Program-made: the position numbers and the translations under genes
Assembly (NCBI GenBank): GCA_934277655.1
Contig: CAKQVC010000028.1
Location: 1 to 13,122 of the forward strand
From: an uncultured Clostridia bacterium
Lineage (GTDB): Bacteria > Bacillota > Clostridia > Peptostreptococcales > Anaerovoracaceae
Direction of reading: 5' to 3'
Length of the DNA: 13,122 nucleotides
Part shown: positions 1-7,320 of the stretch, in pieces
Position numbering within the stretch: the stretch's first letter is position 1
Layout: each line of letters begins with the position of its first letter
Notes under the pieces: model-generated
What the model saw: the letters and a program-made list of their open reading frames with translations, nothing else
Told to the model about the DNA's origin: nothing
Databases searched by the model: none

Positions 1-2
1 AC

Positions 3-497
3 GTCGAGGAAACAGCAAAGCAGGTCGGCATCGGAGCTGTTGTATTTAATGAACTTTCCAATAACCGTATCAAGGATTATGTGTTCTCGTGGGAAAAAGT
101 TCTTGATTTCAACGGCGAAACCGGACCATATGTGCAGTATACCCATGCAAGAGCTGCCAGCATTCTGAGAAACGCAGGCGAAGAAGCTGTGAAGAAAGCA
201 CAGGCTGCGCAGATCAGCCCTGCGTATATCACGGGAGACAGCACTTATGCTCTCGCAAAACTGATTTACAAGCTTCCGGAAGTTGTTGTAGAAGCCGGAG
301 AAAAATACGAGCCATCTATCGTTACCAGACATATCGTGGATCTGGCGCAGGCGTTCAACCGCTTCTACCACGATGAACATATTCTGGTTGATAATGAAGA
401 AGAAAAGACAGCAAAACTGGCTATGGTCATTGCTGCGAAGACTGCGATCAGAAACGGTCTTGCCCTGCTTGGCATGGAAGCACCGGAAAGAATGTAA
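3..497 (+). CDS. argS: Arginyl-tRNA synthetase, C-terminal part (5'-truncated by window)
   Basis: The reading frame enters from the left edge and encodes the last 164 residues of ArgRS, which charges tRNA-Arg in the cytoplasm. The visible part covers the end of the class I catalytic domain, with the family-typical stretch DFNGETGPYVQYTHAR, and then the all-alpha DALR anticodon-binding domain (AFNRFYHDEHIL, then RNGLALLGMEAPERM). The final EAPERM with C-terminal Met is the usual end of bacterial ArgRS, so the 3' end is intact. The KMSKS-type loop lies outside the window. No clear intrinsic terminator follows, so some transcription could run on into the radical SAM gene at 613. Identification is by recognising the family sequence and is secure. 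Confidence 0.95.
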   Translation, partial: VEETAKQVGIGAVVFNELSNNRIKDYVFSWEKVLDFNGETGPYVQYTHARAASILRNAGEEAVKKAQAAQISPAYITGDSTYALAKLIYKLPEVVVEAGEKYEPSIVTRHIVDLAQAFNRFYHDEHILVDNEEEKTAKLAMVIAAKTAIRNGLALLGMEAPERM

Positions 498-612
498 AAA
501 AATTCAAACGCTTGTGTGGCAGTGGACGCATGCAGAATTGTCGACTGCTGCCTGTGAGAAATCCCTTTATAGTCGATATATGACAGGATGAAATGACAGT
601 GGAGAAAGATAA
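498..612 (+). other. Intergenic spacer with weak inverted repeat
   Basis: A 115-base gap lies between argS and the radical SAM gene. It holds one 6-bp inverted repeat, TCGACT (541-546) with AGTCGA (571-576), separated by 24 bases and with no T-run after it, so it is not a canonical terminator. No -35/-10 pair with good spacing was found. GGAGA at 601-605 is the ribosome binding site for the next gene. Confidence 0.35.
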
Positions 613-1485
613 ATGCGATATATAGGTAATATTTACAGACCGCCCAGTGAAGCCTACAGTTTGCTGGTACAAGTAACCGTCGGATGTTCCCATAATAAAT
701 GTACGTTTTGCAATATGTACAAAGATAAGCAGTTTCGTCTGCGCAGCCCGCAAGAAGTTCTGGAAGACCTTGCGTGGGCACGCAGCCATTACCAGAAAGT
801 GCAGAGAATGTTCCTCTGTGATGGAGACGCTTTGTGTCTTTCTAATAACAAATTGCTGACAATCTTAGACTACATCCGTGACCGTTTTCCGGAGTGTGAA
901 AGAGTTTCAACTTACGGAAGAGCCAAAGATGCACTTAGAAAAACAGATGCAGAACTAAAAGAATTGCGGGAACACGGACTGGATATGGTTTACCTGGGAG
1001 CGGAATCCGGCAGCCCGCAAGTTTTAGAAGACATAAAGAAAGGTGAGACCAGAGAAGAACTGATTGCAGGGGTTCATAAGCTGGAAGATGCAGGAATGAA
1101 AACATCCGTTACCTTTATCAGTGGTCTGGCAGGACCTCTGGGGTGGGAAGACCATGCGATCCAGACAGGAACGATGATCACGGAGATGAATGCATCTTAT
1201 GTCAGTCTCCTGACCTTGATGCTGGAACCACCTGCACCGATGCTGGACGATTATCGTCAGGGTAAATTCCAATACCTGACACCGGAAGAAGTTCTTGCGG
1301 AAACCTGCCTGCTGCTTCAGCACGCAAAACCATCGAAGTCTTGTGTTTTCCGAAGTAATCATGCGTCAAACTACGTTTCGCTCAGAGGAAATCTTCCGGA
1401 GGATAACGAGAGAATGATACAGCAGCTGAAGCGTTGCATGGAGGACAGAGGTCTTCTTAAGGACGAGAGATTCAGAATGCTTTAA
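613..1485 (+). CDS. Small radical SAM protein (Elp3/YgiQ-like fold), function unknown
   Basis: This 290-residue protein has the radical SAM cluster motif CSHNKCTFC (CxxxCxxC; Cys25, Cys29, Cys32), which binds a [4Fe-4S] cluster that cleaves S-adenosylmethionine. Further family signs are YGRAKDAL near residue 100 and the glycine-rich GLDMVYLGAESGS near residue 125, which matches the beta4/beta5 region of the SAM-binding barrel. There is no obvious extra Fe-S domain. The length fits a bare radical SAM barrel with a short C-terminal tail. The ATG at 613 has GGAGA 7 bases upstream. Its stop lies 13 bases before the next radical SAM gene, so the two are probably cotranscribed. Many Clostridia carry this family as an uncharacterised radical SAM protein, and no substrate can be assigned from sequence. 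Confidence 0.85.
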   Translation: MRYIGNIYRPPSEAYSLLVQVTVGCSHNKCTFCNMYKDKQFRLRSPQEVLEDLAWARSHYQKVQRMFLCDGDALCLSNNKLLTILDYIRDRFPECERVSTYGRAKDALRKTDAELKELREHGLDMVYLGAESGSPQVLEDIKKGETREELIAGVHKLEDAGMKTSVTFISGLAGPLGWEDHAIQTGTMITEMNASYVSLLTLMLEPPAPMLDDYRQGKFQYLTPEEVLAETCLLLQHAKPSKSCVFRSNHASNYVSLRGNLPEDNERMIQQLKRCMEDRGLLKDERFRML

Positions 1486-1498
1486 GGATTTGGTGAAG

Positions 1499-3058
1499 AT
1501 GAAAATTTTACTGACCACGTTGAATTCCAAGTATGTCCATTCGAATCTGGCTCTCAAATACTTGTACACGGTTGTGGCAAGTGAGTACAGCGATATAGAG
1601 ATACGGGAATTTACTATTAACAATGAATACGATTACGTATATACCGAACTTGTAAGAGCAAACTATGATATGGTTTGCTTTTCTTGCTACATCTGGAATG
1701 TTGAACAGACGAAAAGACTGGCGGCAGACCTGAAAAAGGCGAAGTCGGAAATGCTGATCTGCATTGGCGGACCGGAGGTTACATACCGTGGACCGCAGTT
1801 TGCACAGGAAAACCCCTGGGCAGATTTTATTATCTGCGGAGAAGGAGAATATAGTTTTTACAGACTGTGTCAGGTGCTCCATGAGAGAAATCGGTTGTTT
1901 CATACCGTTCCAGGACTCATTTATCGCAACGAGGAGAAAATCTATGTTAACGCACAAATTGAGCCTATGGATTTTAATAAACTTCCATTTCCGTATTCCA
2001 TGCTGGAATGTGAGCCGGATAAAGTCGTATACTATGAATCGACCAGAGGGTGCCCCTTCCGTTGCAGTTACTGCCTTTCCTCTATCGATAAGTCTATCCG
2101 GGCATTAGACATGGACAGGGTAAAAGCAGATCTGGGCTATTTTCTCTTCAAGAAAGTCATGCAGGTCAAGTTTATCGATCGGACGTTTAACTATGACAGA
2201 GAACGTGCCTATGAACTGTTTAAATATATTATTGACAATGACAATGGGATAACGAATTTCCATTTCGAAATCTGCGGCGATCTGCTGGATGCGAAAACAC
2301 TCAAGCTCCTGGCATTTGCACGAAAAGGACTGTTTCAGATGGAGATCGGTATTCAGTCAACCAATCCTCAGACGCTGGCAGCCGTGAACCGAAAAGAAAA
2401 TGTATATCCGCTTCTTTATAATGTAGAGAGGCTGATCGAGCTGGGCAATATCCATACCCATGTAGATTTGATCGCAGGGCTTCCTTATGAGACATATGAG
2501 ATCTTTGAAAGGTCGTTTAATAAAGTGTATGCCCTTCACGCAGATGCTCTGCAGCTGGGATTTTTAAAAGTTCTGGCAGGAACCAAGATCGCGGAGGAAG
2601 CAGAACGGCATGGGATCATACACAGGAGCTATGCCCCTTATGAGGTTATATCTACCGATTATATTACGTCAGGAGAGCTGGCAAAATTGAAAATGATCGA
2701 AAATATGCTGGATATTTACTATAACCGGGGAGGCCTTGAAAAGACCGTTGATTACCTGATTGGGCTGCTGGGAAAGGGTGCTTTCGGTTTTTATGAAGAT
2801 CTTGCAGCTTTTTACTATGAACAGGGTTTTCAGCACCGTGACCGAAAAAAAGAAGATCAGTACCGTATCTTACTTGCCTATGGAAAGCAGGCAGCAGCCA
2901 AATGCAAGATCTCTGCTGTTGATGAGCAGGAAAGGATGATGCAGAGGGAGAAGATGCAGCAGGAGGTGGAAAACAGACTGCTGGAGGACTGTCAGAAGGC
3001 GATGAACCCTGAAATATTTAAGCGATTTATGAGAAAAGGATGGGAGATAACAAGATGA
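1499..3058 (+). CDS. B12-binding-type radical SAM protein, DUF4080 family
   Basis: This 519-residue protein has an N-terminal Rossmann-like segment of the B12-binding kind (MKILLTTLNSKYVHSNLALK at the start, ICIGGPEVTYRGP and then CGEGE near residue 113). A radical SAM barrel follows, with CPFRCSYC (Cys185, Cys189, Cys192). The last 200 residues, including YYNRGGLEKTVDYLIG, look like the DUF4080 extension. The DxHxxG motif of base-off cobalamin binders is not seen, so actual B12 binding is uncertain. In-frame TTG (1490) and GTG (1493) lie just upstream, but AAGGA at 1484-1488 sits 10 bases before ATG 1499, so that start is preferred. The stop overlaps the start of the TPR gene (ATGA, 3055-3058), which implies translational coupling. 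The substrate is unknown; related proteins include methyltransferases and methylthiotransferase-like enzymes. Confidence 0.87.
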   Translation: MKILLTTLNSKYVHSNLALKYLYTVVASEYSDIEIREFTINNEYDYVYTELVRANYDMVCFSCYIWNVEQTKRLAADLKKAKSEMLICIGGPEVTYRGPQFAQENPWADFIICGEGEYSFYRLCQVLHERNRLFHTVPGLIYRNEEKIYVNAQIEPMDFNKLPFPYSMLECEPDKVVYYESTRGCPFRCSYCLSSIDKSIRALDMDRVKADLGYFLFKKVMQVKFIDRTFNYDRERAYELFKYIIDNDNGITNFHFEICGDLLDAKTLKLLAFARKGLFQMEIGIQSTNPQTLAAVNRKENVYPLLYNVERLIELGNIHTHVDLIAGLPYETYEIFERSFNKVYALHADALQLGFLKVLAGTKIAEEAERHGIIHRSYAPYEVISTDYITSGELAKLKMIENMLDIYYNRGGLEKTVDYLIGLLGKGAFGFYEDLAAFYYEQGFQHRDRKKEDQYRILLAYGKQAAAKCKISAVDEQERMMQREKMQQEVENRLLEDCQKAMNPEIFKRFMRKGWEITR

Positions 3059-4257
3059 GTGAGAAAGAAAAACAGGCAGCACCGGTACAGGACAGCCAGA
3101 TGAATCTGGATCAGGCAGACCGGATAGGAAAATATCTGGTGCCGCACTTAAAAGAAATGCTGTTCGATGAGCTTTCTGAAGGGTATCTGAAAAAAGCAGG
3201 AATGGCAGATATTCTTATGGATGTTCCGGTTCCAATCAGGAAAAGTGATCTGGGCGGAGGAATCTCCACTTTGACGATTGCCAGGGGAATGGCATTTGTT
3301 ATTGGATGTGATCCCGGGTTCAAATATAAAGAAAATTATGTGGAATATATCATCCGGTCTTTCGGCAAGAAGTTTGCGGAAGGTCTGATCGCGGATGGTG
3401 TGGAAGGTGCTGAAAAGAACGACTATGATTATGCATGTATCCAGTTCCGCAGTGCCATGCTGGTAGACCCGGAAAATGCAGATGCATATTACTGCTATGG
3501 CAGAGCCTGTAAGGATGCTTATGAAACGGCATCCGGCAGCGAAGGAGATTTTCAGATTTTGACGGAAAACGGAAAGACTTCCGCATCTATGAGCGAAACA
3601 GAGGAATTTATCGGCAGGTTCAAGGCAGAATCTCTGGAGGCCTTTGAGGTTGCAACGCTGAAAAACCCTCAGTTATCTCCGGCATTCTATTTTCTTGGAT
3701 ATGCTTATGCCAACATGGGGCTTTATGTCAAGGCGAAGCTGACCTGGGATGATTATCTGAAGCTGACAGCAGCGGATCTGGAAACGATGACGGGAGAAAG
3801 CCTGGAAGAACTGAAAAAACTCAGAAAAGAGATTGAAGACAGAGTTCTTTCTATGAAAGATCCGGTTGCCATCGAAAAAGGGTATAACTTGATTCTTTCA
3901 TCCAGATTTGAAGAGGGAATTCAGGCTCTGGATGCTTACAGAGACAGTGAGTATACGGGTTGGTGGCCGCTATGGTATTATCTGGGCGTTGCACATGAAG
4001 GACTGGACGAGGATGAAGAGGCCATTGAGTGCCTGCTGAAAGTGCTTTCTCTGGCACCGAGCAATACAGAATGTATGGAAAAACTGGAAAAACTGTATCA
4101 GAAGCAGGGAAATGAGGAAAAAGCGGAGAAATATCGCCGTAAAATCCAGATCGTAAAAGATAATCTGATGCAAGATCGCAAGCTGGCAGAAGAAAATGAA
4201 GCGGCACAGAAGGCAAGCCAGGTAATGATGAAAGACGCTACCGGAAAAATCAACTAA
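3055..4257 (+). CDS. Tetratricopeptide-repeat protein
   Basis: This 400-residue soluble protein has no signal peptide or membrane segment. TPR-like helix pairs are visible around residues 118-155 (DYDYACIQFRSAMLVDPENA), 190-235 (FEVATLKNPQLSPAFYFLGY) and 285-355 (WWPLWYYLGVAHEGLDEDEE, then KVLSLAPSN). It ends in a charged, probably coiled-coil tail (KAEKYRRKIQIVKDNL onward). The N-terminal 110 residues form a separate, unrecognised domain containing DVPVPIRKSDLGGG. ATG 3055 is chosen because GGGAG at 3042-3046 is well spaced and because it forms an ATGA overlap with the radical SAM gene; an in-frame ATG at 3040 has no room for a ribosome binding site. TPR proteins are protein-binding scaffolds, so it may serve the radical SAM proteins just upstream, but that is inference from position. 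Confidence 0.85.
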   Translation: MSEKEKQAAPVQDSQMNLDQADRIGKYLVPHLKEMLFDELSEGYLKKAGMADILMDVPVPIRKSDLGGGISTLTIARGMAFVIGCDPGFKYKENYVEYIIRSFGKKFAEGLIADGVEGAEKNDYDYACIQFRSAMLVDPENADAYYCYGRACKDAYETASGSEGDFQILTENGKTSASMSETEEFIGRFKAESLEAFEVATLKNPQLSPAFYFLGYAYANMGLYVKAKLTWDDYLKLTAADLETMTGESLEELKKLRKEIEDRVLSMKDPVAIEKGYNLILSSRFEEGIQALDAYRDSEYTGWWPLWYYLGVAHEGLDEDEEAIECLLKVLSLAPSNTECMEKLEKLYQKQGNEEKAEKYRRKIQIVKDNLMQDRKLAEENEAAQKASQVMMKDATGKIN

Positions 4258-4267
4258 AAATTTACAC

Positions 4268-4296
4268 TTGTAATTTTCAGAATTATCTTGTATGAT
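4268..4296 (+). promoter_or_regulatory. Probable sigma-A promoter for the hydE leader
   Basis: TTGTAA (4268-4273), a 17-base spacer and TATGAT (4291-4296) match a sigma-A promoter with 4/6 and 5/6 consensus bases. It starts 10 bases after the TPR stop codon, and transcription would begin near 4303. It would drive the long leader in front of hydE. Confidence 0.6.
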
Positions 4297-4302
4297 AGAC
4301 TA

Positions 4303-4635
4303 ATAAAAACCGAGGAGCAGCAAGGCAGAAGAAACCGAGGCTAAAGCGCAATATAGTGCCCTTTACCTTTTCTCCTTTTCTTCCTGTAAGGCGGTAAAAC
4401 ACAACATAGAAAAATTGTCACTGACACTGAAATGAAAACCGAAGCAGTAAGCACGATGAAAAGGGAAAGTTGAAGTGGAAGAACGGCATGGTATAAGATT
4501 AAGGTACAAAGGTGGAGGTGCTCTGCACACTTCATTGTGGCAGATCTGCGTGTGCAGGCTCTGTTGGATTTTGTATTTTAAAGAATCAGGCTGTATTTTC
4601 CACAGAACACATGAAGTGGAAAATGCAGCTTTTTT
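4303..4635 (+). ncRNA. Unidentified leader or small RNA upstream of hydE
   Basis: About 330 nt of non-coding sequence run from the promoter at 4268-4296 to an intrinsic terminator at 4590-4635. Visible structure includes TGCACAC (4524-4530) pairing with GTGTGCA (4550-4556), with the perfect palindrome GCAGATCTGC (4540-4549) in its loop. TTTACC (4362-4367) can pair with GGTAAA (4393-4398), and a CCTTTTC/GAAAAGG long-range pairing (4374-4380 with 4458-4464) is possible. An AAACCGAGG-type block occurs near 4308 and 4332, with a variant near 4437. I compared it by eye with SAM, TPP, cobalamin, lysine and T-box motifs, and with 6S, SRP, tmRNA and RNase P signatures, and recognised none. It may be an attenuating leader of hydEGF or an independent small RNA. 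Confidence 0.45.
4590..4635 (+). terminator. Strong intrinsic terminator upstream of hydE
   Basis: A 14-bp stem pairs 4590-4603 with 4616-4629 (GCTGTATTTTCCAC with GTGGAAAATGCAGC, one G-T pair). It has a 12-base loop and is followed directly by six T (4630-4635). It lies 90 bases before the hydE start, and no good promoter is visible between the two. Transcripts for hydE would therefore have to read through it. Confidence 0.85.
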
Positions 4636-4724
4636 GTCTTCACTCTTTTTTATCACACGACGCTGGATGAAATGTTCGTCTCAGGACACAGAGAAGCCGG
4701 CGGAGCTTCGGACAGGGAGGGAAA

Positions 4725-5774
4725 ATGACGGAAAAAGAAAAGAACATCATTGATACTATCAGAGCCAGCAAAGATATAACAAAGGAGCAGCTCAAGGTGC
4801 TTCTCGAAACTGAAGATACCCAGACGGAAGAATATCTGAGAAAAACAGCACAGGAAACTGCCCGCCGGATTTACGGCAATCAGATCTTTATCCGGGGTCT
4901 GATCGAATTTACGAACTACTGCAAAAATGACTGCTACTATTGCGGTATCCGGCGCAGCAACCAAAAAGCGGACCGCTACCGGCTGACGAAGGAAGAAATC
5001 CTGGATTGTTGCAAAGCGGGATACGCACTGGGGTTTCGGACCTTTGTACTGCAGGGCGGTGAAGACCCTTTCTTCACGGATGAGAAAATATGCAGACTGG
5101 TATCTTCCATAAAAGAGCAATATCCGGACTGTGCAGTTACCTTGTCCATCGGCGAAAAGAGCCGGGAAAGTTATCAGCGCTATTACGATGCAGGAGCGGA
5201 TCGCTATCTGCTCCGCCATGAGACTGCAGACACGGAACATTATCACAGACTGCACCCAAAGGAACTTTCCCTGGAGAACCGGAAACGCTGCCTGCAGGAT
5301 TTGAAAGAAATCGGCTATCAGGTAGGATGCGGCTTCATGGTAGGCTCTCCGGGACAGACCATCGACACGCTGTATGAAGATCTGCAGTTTATCCGAAAAC
5401 TTCAACCGCAGATGACCGGTATCGGACCATTTATACCGCAGCAGGATACACCGTTTGCGGACGAAACGGCAGGAACTCTGAGACAGACAGTAAGGCTGCT
5501 TTCTATTATACGGCTGATCCACCCGCACGTATTGCTTCCGGCAACAACAGCATTGGGAACCATTGACCCGATGGGACGGGAACTGGGCGTTTTGTCCGGA
5601 GCAAACGTCGTGATGCTCAACCTTTCTCCAGTCAGCGTCCGTGAGAAATATAAGCTGTATGATAATAAGATATGTACAGGCGATGAAGCAGCAGAATGCA
5701 GAAACTGTATGGAAACCCGTATGAATCTGATCGGCTATGAAACTGTGGTAAGCCGAGGAGATTATCAGGCATAA
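4725..5774 (+). CDS. hydE: [FeFe]-hydrogenase maturation radical SAM enzyme HydE
   Basis: This 349-residue radical SAM enzyme acts in assembly of the H-cluster 2Fe subcluster; the family acts on the HydG product on the way to the dithiomethylamine-bridged cluster. CKNDCYYC (Cys66, Cys70, Cys73) is the SAM-cleaving cluster motif, preceded by the family block IFIRGLIEFTNYC. LLRHETAD (near 163) and GFMVGSPGQT (near 205) are typical of HydE. A second C-terminal motif, CxxxxxxxCxxC (Cys317, Cys325, Cys328), matches the spacing of the accessory cluster known from Thermotoga HydE, which is not kept in all homologues. GGGAGG at 4714-4719 sits well before the ATG. It is the first gene of hydE-hydG-hydF, 43 bases ahead of hydG. 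Biotin synthase-like or PylB-like proteins are the nearest alternatives, but the neighbours settle the call. Confidence 0.96.
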   Translation: MTEKEKNIIDTIRASKDITKEQLKVLLETEDTQTEEYLRKTAQETARRIYGNQIFIRGLIEFTNYCKNDCYYCGIRRSNQKADRYRLTKEEILDCCKAGYALGFRTFVLQGGEDPFFTDEKICRLVSSIKEQYPDCAVTLSIGEKSRESYQRYYDAGADRYLLRHETADTEHYHRLHPKELSLENRKRCLQDLKEIGYQVGCGFMVGSPGQTIDTLYEDLQFIRKLQPQMTGIGPFIPQQDTPFADETAGTLRQTVRLLSIIRLIHPHVLLPATTALGTIDPMGRELGVLSGANVVMLNLSPVSVREKYKLYDNKICTGDEAAECRNCMETRMNLIGYETVVSRGDYQA

Positions 5775-5817
5775 AAATATAAGATTTGACGATCAAAAAA
5801 CAGGAGGACAAGAAAAG

Positions 5818-7236
5818 ATGTATAACCCGAAATCACTGAAAGCAGAAGAATTTATTTCCCATGATGAAATTCAGGAAACGCTGGCATACGCAGATTCCAA
5901 CAAAGATAACCTGGAGGTTATCGATGCAATTTTAGCCAAGGCAAGAGAAAGAAAAGGACTGACCCACAGGGAAGCCTCCGTACTTCTTGCATGCGAAATT
6001 CCTGAAAAAATTGAGGAAGTATATGAGCTGGCACAGCAGATCAAGAAAGACTACTACGGAAACCGTATCGTACTGTTCGCACCGCTGTATTTGTCCAACT
6101 ACTGTGTAAACGGATGTGTATACTGTCCGTATCACTTAAAAAATAAACATATCGCCAGAAAGAAACTGACCCAAGAAGAAATCGTAAAGGAGGTTACAGC
6201 TCTGCAGGATATGGGACATAAACGTCTTGCGATTGAAGCCGGAGAAGACCCAGAAAACAATCCGATTGAATACATTTTGGAATGTATCAATACTATCTAC
6301 AGCATCAAGCATAAAAACGGAGCAATCCGCCGTGTCAATGTCAACATTGCAGCTACTACAGTAGAAAACTATGCGAAACTGAAAGAAGCGGGGATCGGAA
6401 CCTACATCCTTTTCCAGGAAACCTATCATAAAGAAAGCTATGAAGCCCTCCATCCGACCGGACCGAAGCACAACTATGCTTATCATACGGAAGCAATGGA
6501 TAGAGCAATGGAAGGCGGCATTGATGATGTCGGTCTGGGTGTGCTGTTCGGACTGGAAATGTATCGTTATGAGTTCGCAGGCCTTCTGATGCATGCAGAA
6601 CACCTGGAAGCGGTTCACGGCGTAGGACCACATACGATCAGCGTTCCGAGAGTAAAACATGCAGATGATATTGACCCGAGTGCTTTTGATAATGGTATTT
6701 CTGATGACATTTTTGCGAAAATCTGTGCATTGATCCGTATTTCTGTTCCATATACAGGCATGATCATTTCGACAAGAGAAAGCCAGGCAGTACGTGAAAA
6801 GGTTCTTCCGCTGGGCGTTTCTCAGATTTCAGGAGCATCCAGGACCAGCGTAGGCGGTTATGCAGAGGAAGAACCGGAAGAAGAAAACTCCGAACAATTT
6901 GATGTCAGCGACCAGAGAACGTTGGATGAAGTCGTAAACTGGCTGATGAAGATGGGGTACATTCCAAGCTTCTGTACCGCATGCTACAGAGAGGGGAGAA
7001 CCGGAGATCGTTTCATGGCACTTTGCAAAAATATGCAGATTCTCAACTGTTGCCATCCGAATGCACTGATGACACTGAAAGAGTATTTGGAAGATTATGC
7101 AAGTGAAGAAACGAAAGAGATCGGCATGAAGCTGATCGATCGGGAGCTGGAACGAATCACGAACCCGAAGGTTAAGCAGATTGCTTATGAACATATCCAT
7201 GATATTGCAGAAGGAAAACGAGACTTCCGCTTCTAG
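5818..7236 (+). CDS. hydG: [FeFe]-hydrogenase maturation tyrosine lyase HydG
   Basis: This 472-residue radical SAM lyase splits L-tyrosine to p-cresol and dehydroglycine and yields the CO and CN ligands of the H-cluster as an Fe-CO-CN-cysteine synthon. The N-terminal SAM cluster motif is CVNGCVYC (Cys96, Cys100, Cys103). The C-terminal auxiliary cluster motif CTAC followed 22 residues later by Cys (Cys386, Cys389, Cys412) has the exact CX2CX22C spacing of true HydG. That motif separates it from the thiamine enzyme ThiH, which lacks it. Length and Cys numbering agree with Clostridium HydG. AGGAGG at 5802-5807 precedes the ATG by 10 bases. It lies between hydE and hydF, and all key residues look intact. 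Confidence 0.97.
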   Translation: MYNPKSLKAEEFISHDEIQETLAYADSNKDNLEVIDAILAKARERKGLTHREASVLLACEIPEKIEEVYELAQQIKKDYYGNRIVLFAPLYLSNYCVNGCVYCPYHLKNKHIARKKLTQEEIVKEVTALQDMGHKRLAIEAGEDPENNPIEYILECINTIYSIKHKNGAIRRVNVNIAATTVENYAKLKEAGIGTYILFQETYHKESYEALHPTGPKHNYAYHTEAMDRAMEGGIDDVGLGVLFGLEMYRYEFAGLLMHAEHLEAVHGVGPHTISVPRVKHADDIDPSAFDNGISDDIFAKICALIRISVPYTGMIISTRESQAVREKVLPLGVSQISGASRTSVGGYAEEEPEEENSEQFDVSDQRTLDEVVNWLMKMGYIPSFCTACYREGRTGDRFMALCKNMQILNCCHPNALMTLKEYLEDYASEETKEIGMKLIDRELERITNPKVKQIAYEHIHDIAEGKRDFRF

Positions 7237-7269
7237 CTGAAAATCGAAAAACGAGAACCGAAATGTAAA

Positions 7270-7297
7270 CTCCCGGTCTGCTCTGTCAGATCGGGAG
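7270..7297 (+). promoter_or_regulatory. Intercistronic hairpin between hydG and hydF
   Basis: CTCCCGGTCTG (7270-7280) pairs with CAGATCGGGAG (7287-7297) to form an 11-bp stem (one G-T pair) with a 6-base loop. A purine-rich stretch with the hydF ribosome binding site (AAGGAG, 7302-7307) follows instead of a T-run, so it is not a normal terminator. It may mark an RNA processing or stability point, or tune hydF relative to hydG. Confidence 0.55.
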
Positions 7298-7320
7298 CAG
7301 AAAAGGAGAGAAAACGTAAT

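Noticed and set aside
4432..4473. Possible 13-codon leader peptide (MKTEAVSTMKRES) in the hydE leader
   Set aside because: No Shine-Dalgarno sequence precedes it and it has no run of a single amino acid that would suggest classic attenuation.
4475..4753. Open frame of 92 codons (GTG start) through the hydE leader and into hydE
   Set aside because: It spans the intrinsic terminator, overlaps the start of hydE in another frame and has no protein-like pattern or convincing ribosome binding site.
4653..5528. Long minus-strand frame of 291 codons opposite hydE
   Set aside because: It lies fully antisense to a clearly recognised gene and shows no family features; it results from the codon pattern of hydE.
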